Source of the DNA: JABDGZ01 sp964487685
Lineage (GTDB): Bacteria > Omnitrophota > Gorgyraeia > Zapsychrales > Fredricksoniimonadaceae
NCBI GenBank assembly: GCA_964487685.1
Contig: CAZASA010000003.1
Location: 1-63,064 of the forward strand
Length of the DNA stretch: 63,064 nt
Direction: 5' to 3'
How positions within the stretch are numbered: the stretch's first letter is position 1; each line of letters starts with the position of its first letter. The notes under the pieces are model-generated. The model saw only the letters and a list, made by a program, of their open reading frames with translations. It did not search any database and was not told the DNA's origin. The position numbers and the translations under genes were made by a program. Below, piece after piece: positions 1-8,507 of the stretch.

Positions 1-566
1 GTTTTCTGCTCGCCGGCGGATTTGATATACGGCAGCAAGGTCACATGGATATTCAGGGCATACGACTCGCCTAATTCCCAGCGCAATTGCCTGATAGCTT
101 CCAAAAACGGAAGACTCTCAATGTCGCCAACTGTTCCGCCGATCTCAACAATGGTCACATCCACGTCATTGGACTTGGAGACCTTCCTGATGCGTTCCTT
201 GATCTCATCGGTGATATGCGGGATGATCTGCACGGTCTTGCCCAGATAATCCCCGTGGCGTTCCTTGGTGATCACGGAATAATAAACTTTTCCGGCGGTA
301 ATACTGCTGTCCTTGGAAAGCTGGGTATGGGTGAAACGCTCGTAATGGCCCAGGTCAAGATCGGTTTCCGCGCCATCGTCGGTGACATAGACCTCCCCGT
401 GCTGATAGGGATTCATGGTGCCGGGATCGACGTTCAAATACGGGTCGCATTTGATGATGGCGGTCTTAAGCCCGCGCGCTTCCAGTAATTTCCCGATCGA
501 CGCAGCTGCTATACCTTTGCCTAAACTTGAAACAACCCCGCCCGTAATAAAAATGAATTTGCTCAC
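1..566 (-). CDS. pyrG: CTP synthase, N-terminal part (cut by window edge)
   Basis: CTP synthase makes CTP from UTP, ATP and glutamine. The first 188 codons are visible. They begin SKFIFITGGVVSSLGKG, the synthetase P-loop signature, and continue through KCDPYLNVDPGTMNPYQHGEV and IVEIGGTVGDIES, both typical of the family. The C-terminal glutamine amidotransferase half lies outside the window. The start is a GTG whose last bases overlap the purF stop (GTGA, 4-base overlap), with GGAG a few bases upstream. It is the last visible gene of a carA-carB-purF-pyrG operon. Identity is clear. Confidence 0.95.
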   Translation of the reverse strand, partial: MSKFIFITGGVVSSLGKGIAAASIGKLLEARGLKTAIIKCDPYLNVDPGTMNPYQHGEVYVTDDGAETDLDLGHYERFTHTQLSKDSSITAGKVYYSVITKERHGDYLGKTVQIIPHITDEIKERIRKVSKSNDVDVTIVEIGGTVGDIESLPFLEAIRQLRWELGESYALNIHVTLLPYIKSAGEQK

Positions 567-1942
567 GCTGTAGTCTCCAGCTTTAATTTATTGGTGTTCC
601 TGGGTATTGCCGTCGGATATTTACCAGTATAACACGCCGAGCAGAAATTAGAGCCTTTTTTCATGACTGACAACATCCCCTCCAGGCTCAAAAACCCCAA
701 TGAATCGACCTTAATGAAATCCGCGATCTCCTGGACTGTTTTGTTATAAGCGATCAATTCCCCTGTTGAGGGAAAATCGATCCCGTAAAAACACGGGGAC
801 TTGATAGGCGGGCATGAGATACGCATATGGATCTCTTTGGCGCCCGAATCACGCAATTCCTGGATACGGCTGCGGGACGTTGTTCCCCTGACTATGGAAT
901 CCTCAATGACCACGACCTTTTTATCCTTGATCACTTCCTGGATAGGGTTAAGCTTGACCCGCACACGAAAATCACGCAAAAATTGAGTGGGTTGGATAAA
1001 GGTACGCCCGATATAATGGTTACGGATCATCCCCATTTCATACGGCAGCCCTAATTCCTGGGCATAACCAATGGCCGCGTAAAGGCCTGAATCCGGGATA
1101 CCCATGACAAAATCTGCTTTAATAGGATGTTCCTTAGCCAGTTGAACGCCTAATCGTTTCCTGACCAAATAAATATTATCGTCAAAAATAGTGCTGTCAG
1201 GACGGGCGAAATAAACATTTTCAAAGACACAGAAAGCTTTTTTGGCTTCCTTACTGCCCGGCAAAAAGATGGATTCCAGTTTATTGCCCTTGATGATGAC
1301 GATCTCGCCAGGTTCGATCTCGCGCACGAAATCCGCCTTCATCAGGTCAAAAGCGCAGCTCTCGGAGGCTAAAATGTACCCGTCGCCTAATTTCCCTAAA
1401 CATAAGGGACGAAATCCCTGAGGGTCACGGGCACCGACCAAACATTCTTCCAGTAAAAGGACCACTGAGTAAGCGCCCTGGACCTGAACAAATACCTTGG
1501 TCAACCATTGGGCCATGTTCCCATTAGGGGTCTTGGCCAATAGATGGACAAACATTTCCGAATCCATGGAAGTTTGAAAAATAGAGCCTTCGTCCTCAAA
1601 CTTGGCATAAAGTTCATCCGTATTGATCAAATTGCCGTTATGGGCGATGGCGATGGGTTTCTTGCGATGGCTGACTAAGATGGGCTGGATATTCTTGATA
1701 TGCGAAGCACCGGTGGTGGAATACCGGGTGTGAGCGATGGCCATGTGGCCTTTTAATTTGGTGATATTGCTTTCATCGAAATTATCAACCGCCAGCCCGT
1801 CTTTTTTAATGACGTGCATTTCACGGCCGTCGTAAGAGACGATGCCTGCTGCTTCTTCACCCCGGTGCTGCAATGCGTACAGGCCTAAAAAGGCCATTTT
1901 ACTGGCTTCTTTATGATGACTGATCCCGACGATCCCGCACAT
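563..1942 (-). CDS. purF: Amidophosphoribosyltransferase (glutamine PRPP amidotransferase)
   Basis: First committed step of purine synthesis: PRPP plus glutamine gives phosphoribosylamine. The protein (459 aa) starts MCGIVGI, so Cys2 is the N-terminal nucleophile after Met removal. The PRPP-binding motif VVVIEDSIVRGTTS is at residues 343-356. Cys residues matching the 4Fe-4S ligands of the Bacillus-type enzyme are present: one near residue 240 in FCVFENVYF, Cys384 in CFYGID, and Cys434 and Cys437 in CSAC. Unlike the Bacillus enzyme there is no propeptide: a TAG codon directly precedes the ATG, and GGAGG sits at normal spacing. It lies between carB and pyrG in a nucleotide operon. Confidence 0.96.
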   Translation of the reverse strand: MCGIVGISHHKEASKMAFLGLYALQHRGEEAAGIVSYDGREMHVIKKDGLAVDNFDESNITKLKGHMAIAHTRYSTTGASHIKNIQPILVSHRKKPIAIAHNGNLINTDELYAKFEDEGSIFQTSMDSEMFVHLLAKTPNGNMAQWLTKVFVQVQGAYSVVLLLEECLVGARDPQGFRPLCLGKLGDGYILASESCAFDLMKADFVREIEPGEIVIIKGNKLESIFLPGSKEAKKAFCVFENVYFARPDSTIFDDNIYLVRKRLGVQLAKEHPIKADFVMGIPDSGLYAAIGYAQELGLPYEMGMIRNHYIGRTFIQPTQFLRDFRVRVKLNPIQEVIKDKKVVVIEDSIVRGTTSRSRIQELRDSGAKEIHMRISCPPIKSPCFYGIDFPSTGELIAYNKTVQEIADFIKVDSLGFLSLEGMLSVMKKGSNFCSACYTGKYPTAIPRNTNKLKLETTA

Positions 1943-1965
1943 CTATTGCCTCCATTGACCATCCT

Positions 1966-2010
1966 AACACCCGGTGTTAGGAAGGATTAACCTTCCTAAC
2001 ACCGGGTGTT
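1966..2010. repeat. Nested inverted repeat between carB and purF
   Basis: Two perfect 20-base arms (AACACCCGGTGTTAGGAAGG and its reverse complement) are separated by ATTAA. Each arm is itself nearly palindromic (AACACC-C-GGTGTT). A second copy lies at 28590-28627 after glnA. The repeat contains the carB stop codon and encodes the last few CarB residues. It may be a REP-like dispersed element that stabilises or terminates mRNA. Confidence 0.85.
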
Positions 2011-5000
2011 GTGGAGGTCCTTCGCAATGACACGAGAATACAAATTCTGCAACGACTCAACTGTAAACTCTTCCTTGATACTCGCTTCCATTCCATTGAC
2101 CGCGGCCCATGCGCCCTGCAAGGTTGTGATACAGGGAATGTTGTGCAAAATAGCGGCCGCCCGGATCACCCGCATATCCGACTGGCTCTTTTTCCCTGAA
2201 GGCGTATTGATAATAAGATTTATCTCACCTTTTTTGACTAATGTCAATGCGTTTTCTTCACCTTCATGATGTTTATCCACAATAGTCACATTGATCCCCG
2301 CTGAACGGATGGTCTGCCCCGTGCCTTTGGTGGCCATGATCTTGAATTTTAATTCCTCTAATTTCCGGGCGATCACAACCAGGTCGCGCTTGTCATGGTC
2401 ATTGACACTGATAAAAACGCAGCCCTTCTTAGGCAAGGCCTGATTGGCCGCCATTTGTGATTTGGCAAAAGCAGCGCCAAAACTACTGGCAATGCCCATG
2501 ACCTCGCCGGTAGATTTCATTTCCGGACCTAAGATGATATCAACACCGGAAAAGCGGCTAAAAGGCAGGACTGATTCTTTGACACAGATATAGGTCATAT
2601 CTTCAGGATTGGCCAATTTAAAATCACTCAATTTCTTGCCGGCCATGATCTGGGCCGCGATCTTGGCCAACGGTATGCCGGTCGCTTTGCTTACAAATGG
2701 AGCGGTGCGCGATGCCCGCGGATTAACTTCCAACACATACACCTGACGGCCCTTGACCGCGAATTGAATGTTCATAAGCCCGATCACTTTTAACGCATGG
2801 GCCAGGCAAACGGTTTGGTCCTTGATGTCACGGATCACCTCAGCGCTTAAAGTGTGGGGCGGCAAAACGCAGGCTGAGTCCCCCGAATGGATCCCCGCGT
2901 TCTCAATATGCTCCATGACCCCGGCCACATATACATCCTTCCCGTCGCAAATCGCATCCACATCAACTTCCTGGGCGTCTTCCAAGAATTTATCGATCAG
3001 GACCGGATGCCCGCGCGAAACGCTGTGCAGTTCATCCAAAAAAGATTTTAGCGATTCTTCATCATAAACAATGCGCATCGCCCGCCCGCCCAACACGTAA
3101 GAAGGCCTGACCAACACAGGATAACCGATGCGGCCGGCCGCGACCAGGGTCTCTTCCTTGGTCGTTGTCGAGGCGTTCTGGGGCTGTTTAAGCCTTAAGG
3201 TGTCCATTAATTTGGAAAAATGCTCCCGGTTCTCGGCCAGATCAATGGAATCAACCGTGGTGCCTATGATCGGCACCCCGGACTGGGACAGCCGCCTGGC
3301 CAAATTAAGCGGTGTCTGTCCGCCGAATTGCACGATCACCCCGTCGGGTTTTTCCACATCATAAATATTCATCACATCTTCATAGGTCAACGGCTCGAAA
3401 TACAGCCTGTCGGACGTGTCATAATCCGTCGATACCGTCTCAGGATTAGAATTGACCATGATGGTCTCAAAGCCCATTTCCTTAAGGGCAAAGGCCGCAT
3501 GGCAGCAGCAATAATCAAATTCGATCCCCTGGCCGATACGGTTGGGTCCGCCGCCTAAGATCATGATCTTTTTCTTTTTAGATTTTCTTTTTTGATTATT
3601 AATAAGGGCTTCATCCTCAGTCTCATAGGTCGAATAATAGTACGGTGTATACGCTTCGAATTCCGCGGCACAGGTATCCACCACTTTGAAGGTGGCCACG
3701 ATGCCTAATTCTTTACGCATGGCACGAACGTCTTTTTCACTTTTATCCAGGAATTCGCCTAATTGGGCATCGGAAAAACCAAATTCCTTGGCCTGTCGCA
3801 GCAACTCTGGGCCTAAGGTCTTGGTTGAAGCGGCAACGGATTTTATATGATCTTCCAATTCCAAGATCTGGGCGATCTGGTCAATGAACCAGACGTCGAT
3901 CTTGGATACTTGTGAAACCTCCTCGATACTCATGCCTTTTTGCAAAGCGTATTTCAAATAGAATATGCGTGAAGCGTTGGGCTCTGAAAGCCTGAGGCTC
4001 ATCTTCTCATCTTCGATATAGCGCCAGTCCTGTTTATTGTCGAGACCCGTGTGGTCGATCTCGAGGCCTCTTAAACCTTTTTGCAAGGCTTCCTTGAAAT
4101 TGCGGCCGATGGCCATGGTCTCGCCGACACTTTTCATCTGTATGCCCAGGATATCCTTGGCTTCCGGAAATTTTTCAAAGGTAAAACGCGGGATCTTGAC
4201 AACAACATAGTCGATGGTAGGCTCAAAGCACGCCGGCGTTTCCCGGGTGATATCATTTTGGATCTCATCAAGCGAATAGCCCACGGCCAATTTGGCCGCG
4301 AACTTGGCGATCGGAAATCCCGTGGCTTTGGAGGCCAGCGCCGAGGAACGCGAGACGCGTGGGTTCATCTCAATGACCACCATGCGGCCGTTGGTGGGGT
4401 CCACGGCGAATTGGATGTTCGACCCTCCGGTCTCAACCCCGATCTCACGGATCAAGCGGATGGAAGCATCCCGCATGTTCTGATATTCGTCATCCGTCAA
4501 GGTCTGTGCCGGGGCGACCGTAATGCTGTCCCCCGTATGAACCCCCATCGGGTCCAAGTTTTCAATGGAACAGACGATCACGACATTATCGCTATGGTCC
4601 CTCATCACTTCCAATTCATATTCTTTCCAGCCTTCGATGGACTCTTCAATGAGGATCTCATGGATCATGGAGCTTTCGATCCCTAAAGCCGCGATGCGCT
4701 CAAACTCTTCAAGATCATGCGCGATCCCGCCGCCGGTGCCGCCTAAAGTGAATGAGGCCCGCACGATGCAGGGAAATCCGATCTCCTTGACCGCTTGCTT
4801 GGCTTCGGCAATATTATGCGCGAAAACGCTCTTGGGCACATCCAAGCCCACCTTGATGCACGCGGCCTTAAATTCACTGCGGTCTTCGGCTTTTTTGATC
4901 ACTTCATATTTGGCCCCCAGCATTTCAACCTTGTATTTGGCCAAAATGCCTCTCTCATGCAGCTGCATGGCCAAATTCAAGCCTGTTTGCCCGCCTAAGG

Positions 5001-5265
5001 TGGGCAAAATAGCGTCGGGTTTTTCTTTTTTGATAATGTATTCCAGGAATTCCGGGGTCAAAGGTTCAATGTAGGTGGCGTCCGCGATACCCGGATCGGT
5101 CATGATGGTGGCCGGATTGGAATTGACCAGCACCACCTTATAGCCTTCTTCTTTCAGGGCCTTGCAGGCCTGCGAGCCGGAATAATCAAATTCGCACGCC
5201 TGGCCGATGACAATGGGCCCTGCTCCGATGATCATGATTTTTTTAATATCAACGCGTTTGGGCAT
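1996..5265 (-). CDS. carB: Carbamoyl-phosphate synthase large subunit
   Basis: Makes carbamoyl phosphate for pyrimidines and arginine from bicarbonate, ATP and ammonia channelled from CarA. At 1089 aa it is slightly longer than usual (about 1070). It has two ATP-grasp halves: the first begins IKKIMIIGAGPIVIGQACEF near residue 8, the second KKIMILGGGPNRIGQGIEF near residue 555. A C-terminal MGS-like allosteric domain starts near residue 940. The final residues (IAKDLHNTRC) are encoded by a dispersed repeat that also gives the TAG stop. It follows carA after 19 bases; no clear Shine-Dalgarno is seen, so coupling to carA is likely. Confidence 0.97.
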   Translation of the reverse strand: MPKRVDIKKIMIIGAGPIVIGQACEFDYSGSQACKALKEEGYKVVLVNSNPATIMTDPGIADATYIEPLTPEFLEYIIKKEKPDAILPTLGGQTGLNLAMQLHERGILAKYKVEMLGAKYEVIKKAEDRSEFKAACIKVGLDVPKSVFAHNIAEAKQAVKEIGFPCIVRASFTLGGTGGGIAHDLEEFERIAALGIESSMIHEILIEESIEGWKEYELEVMRDHSDNVVIVCSIENLDPMGVHTGDSITVAPAQTLTDDEYQNMRDASIRLIREIGVETGGSNIQFAVDPTNGRMVVIEMNPRVSRSSALASKATGFPIAKFAAKLAVGYSLDEIQNDITRETPACFEPTIDYVVVKIPRFTFEKFPEAKDILGIQMKSVGETMAIGRNFKEALQKGLRGLEIDHTGLDNKQDWRYIEDEKMSLRLSEPNASRIFYLKYALQKGMSIEEVSQVSKIDVWFIDQIAQILELEDHIKSVAASTKTLGPELLRQAKEFGFSDAQLGEFLDKSEKDVRAMRKELGIVATFKVVDTCAAEFEAYTPYYYSTYETEDEALINNQKRKSKKKKIMILGGGPNRIGQGIEFDYCCCHAAFALKEMGFETIMVNSNPETVSTDYDTSDRLYFEPLTYEDVMNIYDVEKPDGVIVQFGGQTPLNLARRLSQSGVPIIGTTVDSIDLAENREHFSKLMDTLRLKQPQNASTTTKEETLVAAGRIGYPVLVRPSYVLGGRAMRIVYDEESLKSFLDELHSVSRGHPVLIDKFLEDAQEVDVDAICDGKDVYVAGVMEHIENAGIHSGDSACVLPPHTLSAEVIRDIKDQTVCLAHALKVIGLMNIQFAVKGRQVYVLEVNPRASRTAPFVSKATGIPLAKIAAQIMAGKKLSDFKLANPEDMTYICVKESVLPFSRFSGVDIILGPEMKSTGEVMGIASSFGAAFAKSQMAANQALPKKGCVFISVNDHDKRDLVVIARKLEELKFKIMATKGTGQTIRSAGINVTIVDKHHEGEENALTLVKKGEINLIINTPSGKKSQSDMRVIRAAAILHNIPCITTLQGAWAAVNGMEASIKEEFTVESLQNLYSRVIAKDLHNTRC

Positions 5266-5283
5266 TTTTTTTACTCATTGTTC

Positions 5284-5310
5284 GTCATTCCCGCGAAAGC
5301 GGGAATCCAT
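5284..5310. repeat. REP-like palindrome (CCCGCGAAAGCGGG family) at carA/carB junction
   Basis: A GTCATTCCCGC-GAAA-GCGGGAATCCA type hairpin. The same word recurs at 43315-43341, 47031-47057 and 60681-60706, and in interrupted form at 18824-18903 and 53310-53366. Here it supplies the last residues (NGFPLSRE) and the TGA stop of carA. Confidence 0.9.
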
Positions 5311-6400
5311 TTTTCTTATAATCATCTATCATCTGAATGAATTGGTTGAACAAATATTGGGAATCGTGCGGGCCAGGGGCCGATTCCGGGTGATATTGAA
5401 TAGAGAATGCCGGGAATTTCTTATGCCGGATCCCCTCAACGCTTTTATCGTTTAAATTCACATGGATGATCTCGACATCATCGGCATTAAGGCTTTTAAT
5501 ATCCACACAAAAACCATGGTTCTGGCTCGTGATCCCGATACGTTTACCTTCAAAATCCTTCACCGGATGATTAGCCCCGTGATGGCCGAATTTTAATTTA
5601 TAGGTCTTGCCGCCTAATGCCAGCCCCAGGATCTGATTGCCTAAGCAAATACCGAAAATAGGGGCCTGTCCCAACAGCTCCTGGACTGTCTGAATAACAT
5701 AGGTGACCACCGCCGGATCGCCGGGCCCGTTGGAAAGAAATATCCCGTCGGGCTTGATAGCCATGATCTCCTTAGGCGTTGCCTTGGCCGGGAACACATG
5801 CACTTCACAGCCTAAGTCCGCCAGGATACGTAAAATATTGAACTTGATCCCGCAATCAATGGCCGCGATCTTATAGCGCCGGGGCCCTTGGTGCTTCCAA
5901 ACATATTTTTTAGCGGTGCTGACATCCTTGACAAAATCCATGCCTTCCATGGAAGGCATTTCTTCCAGCTTTTTCGCCAGGCTTTTAGGATCAAAATCCT
6001 CAGTTGAGATGATCGCCTTCATGGCCCCGGACATACGCAGATGACGGGTCAACGCTCGGGTGTCAACCCCTTCCATAGCCAGGATCTTATTATCATTTAA
6101 ATATTCGGTAAGGCTTTTTTGGGACCGCCAATTAGAAGGGCGCCGGGAAAATTCTTTGACGACAAACCCTTTGACGTGAATACGGTCAGACTCAACATCC
6201 TGATCGTTGATGCCGTAATTGCCGATCAACGGATAGGTCATCACTACGATCTGGCCTGTATAGGATGGATCAGTCAAAACTTCCTGATAACCGGTCATGG
6301 CGGTATTAAAGATAGCTTCGCCTGAGGTTTCCCCGGTCTCTTTTAAAGTATGTCCGCGGAAGCTTGTTTGGTCCTGCAGATATAGTATTGCCTGTTTCAT
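5285..6400 (-). CDS. carA: Carbamoyl-phosphate synthase small (glutaminase) subunit
   Basis: Hydrolyses glutamine and passes ammonia to CarB. It is 371 aa, a normal length. The N-terminal CPSase_sm domain includes TFRGHTLKETGETSGEAIFNT-like sequence, and the C-terminal class I amidotransferase has nucleophile Cys252 in GICLGNQ plus His337 and Glu339 in QYHPES. First gene of the carAB-purF-pyrG operon. The start has a weak GCAGGG ribosome site. The last eight residues come from a REP-type palindrome, so the native C-terminus has probably been replaced or extended by the repeat. Confidence 0.97.
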   Translation of the reverse strand: MKQAILYLQDQTSFRGHTLKETGETSGEAIFNTAMTGYQEVLTDPSYTGQIVVMTYPLIGNYGINDQDVESDRIHVKGFVVKEFSRRPSNWRSQKSLTEYLNDNKILAMEGVDTRALTRHLRMSGAMKAIISTEDFDPKSLAKKLEEMPSMEGMDFVKDVSTAKKYVWKHQGPRRYKIAAIDCGIKFNILRILADLGCEVHVFPAKATPKEIMAIKPDGIFLSNGPGDPAVVTYVIQTVQELLGQAPIFGICLGNQILGLALGGKTYKLKFGHHGANHPVKDFEGKRIGITSQNHGFCVDIKSLNADDVEIIHVNLNDKSVEGIRHKKFPAFSIQYHPESAPGPHDSQYLFNQFIQMIDDYKKNGFPLSRE

Positions 6401-6469
6401 GCCCTGCTTTTTAATTGAATATATAGCGGAAAAGACGTCGGCGGGAAGATTTACCTCCTGGCCTTAAAC

Positions 6470-6498
6470 ACTATAAAACAACTCCTCTTGCTTGTCAA
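6470..6498 (-). promoter_or_regulatory. sigma70-type promoter of carA operon
   Basis: On the minus strand: TTGACA (6493-6498), 17-base spacer, TATAGT (6470-6475). Transcription would start about 60 bases before carA. The leader contains AGGAGGT at about 6453-6459, roughly 50 bases upstream of the start and not obviously used. Confidence 0.8.
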
Positions 6499-6503
6499 GC
6501 AAG
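6487..6503. promoter_or_regulatory. 17-base palindrome over the carA -35 box (candidate operator)
   Basis: CTTGCTTG-T-CAAGCAAG is a perfect 8-base inverted repeat around one central base. It encloses the TTGACA -35 hexamer of the carA promoter. The position suits a repressor site, but chance or a weak terminator after the upstream receiver gene cannot be excluded. Confidence 0.4.
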
Positions 6504-6531
6504 CTTAATAATCTCTTGGCAGATACTTCTC

Positions 6532-6906
6532 TTAATCCTTCAAGATTGAGTTGATCGAAGCGATGAGGTCCTGGGGAGGCATGGTTTTTTGGATATAATC
6601 AATAGCGCCGTATGATTCATAATCAATGAGATGCTTAGGCGTATCGATCGACGTATAAAAAATAACGGGAATACTCTGGGTGGCCGGGTTTTTCTTGATC
6701 TTTTTACACAATTCAATCCCTGAAATGCCAGGTAGAAGAATGTCCATCAGAATAATGTCAATCTTGCCCTCTAGGGTCATGCGTAACCCGTCAGGCCCGT
6801 TCTCTGCCAAGATCACATTAAAATCGTATTTTGATAATAATCTGCTGAGCAATGTCCTGTCGACAGGGTTGTCTTCAATGAACAAGATCGTTTTTTTAGC
6901 AGCCAT
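6532..6906 (-). CDS. Single-domain response regulator (receiver only)
   Basis: A 124-aa CheY-like receiver without an output domain. The acidic pair is Glu11/Asp12, the phospho-acceptor Asp55 (LMDILLPG), a conserved Thr lies in FYTS, and the switch Lys107 in QKTMPP. No kinase gene is nearby, so its partner and target are unknown. It is the last gene of the long minus-strand run from lnt and ends just before the carA promoter. A second such protein is at 46385-46786. Confidence 0.85.
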   Translation of the reverse strand: MAAKKTILFIEDNPVDRTLLSRLLSKYDFNVILAENGPDGLRMTLEGKIDIILMDILLPGISGIELCKKIKKNPATQSIPVIFYTSIDTPKHLIDYESYGAIDYIQKTMPPQDLIASINSILKD

Positions 6907-6941
6907 AATTAATTATACAACTATTTAATAACAATCGGCAA

Positions 6942-7562
6942 CTACTGTTTTGAATTCTGTATCCTGTATCCTATCTTTTCCAGGGCCAATCTGATCGCCT
7001 GATTGATAGGCAGCTGCTTATGGCCGTGAACAGGATCGATGCTTGCAACCGTTAGGGCATGATTGGATAGCAACGGGGCCTCGCAAAGCCCTTTTTGTAA
7101 TTTTTCCTGGGCCAATTGACAGGCTTTTGCGTGGCTGTCCTTGATGATCTTGCACGTCAGCAGTTCGCGCTGATTATGCTTGTCTGTGCGGCTGGCAAAG
7201 CCGAATAAGCGGCAGATTCCCGGACGATACGGATAGATACTGCAGCTTCCCTGGCCTTGGACTAAAAGGTCAGCTTTATAAAAAATGCATACGCTATTAG
7301 ATGAAGGCGACCGGATAACGTCTAAAATGCTTTCTACGTGGCCTTTGGACCATAAATATACGGCCATTGGCAATGCATCAGCGACCGTAATCTCTATATC
7401 AGGGTTAGTACAGCATGCCCCGCAGCCGTGTTTGCATTTAAGTCCGGTTTGCCTGGCAAATATCTTTGTTTGATCGTCGATCTTTTCGAATAAAGCGGTC
7501 ATCTCGCCTACGACCTTTTGGGTAGCCACAGGCAGCATATGGAGAATGTCATTGTAGGGCAT
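6942..7562 (-). CDS. YkgJ-type cysteine-cluster (metal-binding) protein
   Basis: 206 aa. The N-terminal part has the CxxxCxxCC motif (Cys43, Cys47, Cys50, Cys51 in CKHGCGACC). Later Cys residues lie in SVCIFYK, GSCSIYPYRPGICRLFG and LTCKII, as in the UPF0153/YkgJ family, thought to chelate zinc or iron. Biochemical role unknown. The start overlaps the end of the glutathione peroxidase gene by 14 bases, so they are co-transcribed. Confidence 0.8.
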   Translation of the reverse strand: MPYNDILHMLPVATQKVVGEMTALFEKIDDQTKIFARQTGLKCKHGCGACCTNPDIEITVADALPMAVYLWSKGHVESILDVIRSPSSNSVCIFYKADLLVQGQGSCSIYPYRPGICRLFGFASRTDKHNQRELLTCKIIKDSHAKACQLAQEKLQKGLCEAPLLSNHALTVASIDPVHGHKQLPINQAIRLALEKIGYRIQNSKQ

Positions 7563-8118
7563 TAGTCACGTCTTTTTCGACACTCGGGTCCAGAGGTTCT
7601 GTCCTGGAACCATAGCGGCCAATGACCTTGCCTTGGCGGTTGACCAGGAATTTATTGAAATTCCAGGTAATATCCCCGTTAAAACCGGAGGCTGTTGTCA
7701 AATAATGGTACAACGGCGCCATGGCTGGGCCTTTGACACTGATCTTGGCAAAAAGCGGAAAGGTGACCTTATATTTTAACTCACAAAATTTTTTGATCGT
7801 GCTGTTATCGCCAGGTTCCTGATTTAAAAAATCATTCTCCGGAAAAGCCAGGATGGTAAAACCTTTAGCCTTGTACTTGTCATACAATTCTTCCAAACCG
7901 GCATATTGATGGGTAAAGCCGCAACGGCTGGCCGTGTTGACCACTAAAACCACCTGCCCTTTATAGTCTGACAGGCTCTTGTCTGCTCCGTCAATGGTCT
8001 TGACCCTAAAATCGTAGATGCTCCCTGCGCCACTCGTATCCAAAGACTCAAGTGCCTGGGCCCGGCGGGCAATTAAAAAAACAGCCAGTACCATCAAACT
8101 GATGATCAATACTTTCAT
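7549..8118 (-). CDS. Exported glutathione/thioredoxin peroxidase family protein
   Basis: 189 aa with an N-terminal hydrophobic segment (KVLIISLMVLAVFLI), so probably exported or membrane-anchored. The catalytic tetrad can be assigned: Cys66 (NTASRCGFT), Gln100, Trp152 and Asn153 (TWNFNKF). The usual resolving-Cys site FPCNQF reads FPENDF here, with Glu94. A one-Cys mechanism or a different resolving Cys (for example Cys112) is therefore implied. It lies 8 bases after ridA, with AGGGA before the start. Confidence 0.88.
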   Translation of the reverse strand: MKVLIISLMVLAVFLIARRAQALESLDTSGAGSIYDFRVKTIDGADKSLSDYKGQVVLVVNTASRCGFTHQYAGLEELYDKYKAKGFTILAFPENDFLNQEPGDNSTIKKFCELKYKVTFPLFAKISVKGPAMAPLYHYLTTASGFNGDITWNFNKFLVNRQGKVIGRYGSRTEPLDPSVEKDVTNALQ

Positions 8119-8126
8119 AATTATCC

Positions 8127-8507
8127 CTAGATATAGGCAACAACTTCAATTTCAACCAACGAATCCTTCGGGATACGGGCCACCTGAAGGGTGCTGCGGG
8201 CCGGTGCCGTTTCATTCTTGAAATGTTTGGCATAAACCTCATTCATCCCTGCGAAATCATTCAGGTCCTTCATGAATACCGTGGCCTTGACCACCTTTTC
8301 CAGCGACGATCCTCCTTGGGTTAAGACCGCGATCAAATTTTGGATGACCTGCTCTGTCTGTTCCTTGATGCCGCCGGCAACCATATTGCCCTGTTTATCC
8401 AACGGGATCTGTCCGGCGGTATAAATTAAATTACCGATGGACACCGCCTGATTATACGGCCCCACGGGCAAGGATGCTTTGTCTGTTTTAATGATCTTCT
8501 TACTCAT
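8127..8507 (-). CDS. ridA: RidA family enamine/imine deaminase
   Basis: 126 aa, the standard length. RidA removes reactive 2-aminoacrylate and related imines made by PLP enzymes. The family sequence is clear: GPYNQAVSIGNLIYTAGQIPLD near the N-terminus and PARSTLQVARIP with the substrate-binding Arg104. The start overlaps the end of the upstream flavoprotein gene by 4 bases (ATGA). Confidence 0.93.
   Translation of the reverse strand: MSKKIIKTDKASLPVGPYNQAVSIGNLIYTAGQIPLDKQGNMVAGGIKEQTEQVIQNLIAVLTQGGSSLEKVVKATVFMKDLNDFAGMNEVYAKHFKNETAPARSTLQVARIPKDSLVEIEVVAYI

Noticed and set aside
4081..4686. 201-codon plus-strand frame opposite carB
   Set aside because: Shadow of the conserved carB coding strand with no recognisable domain.
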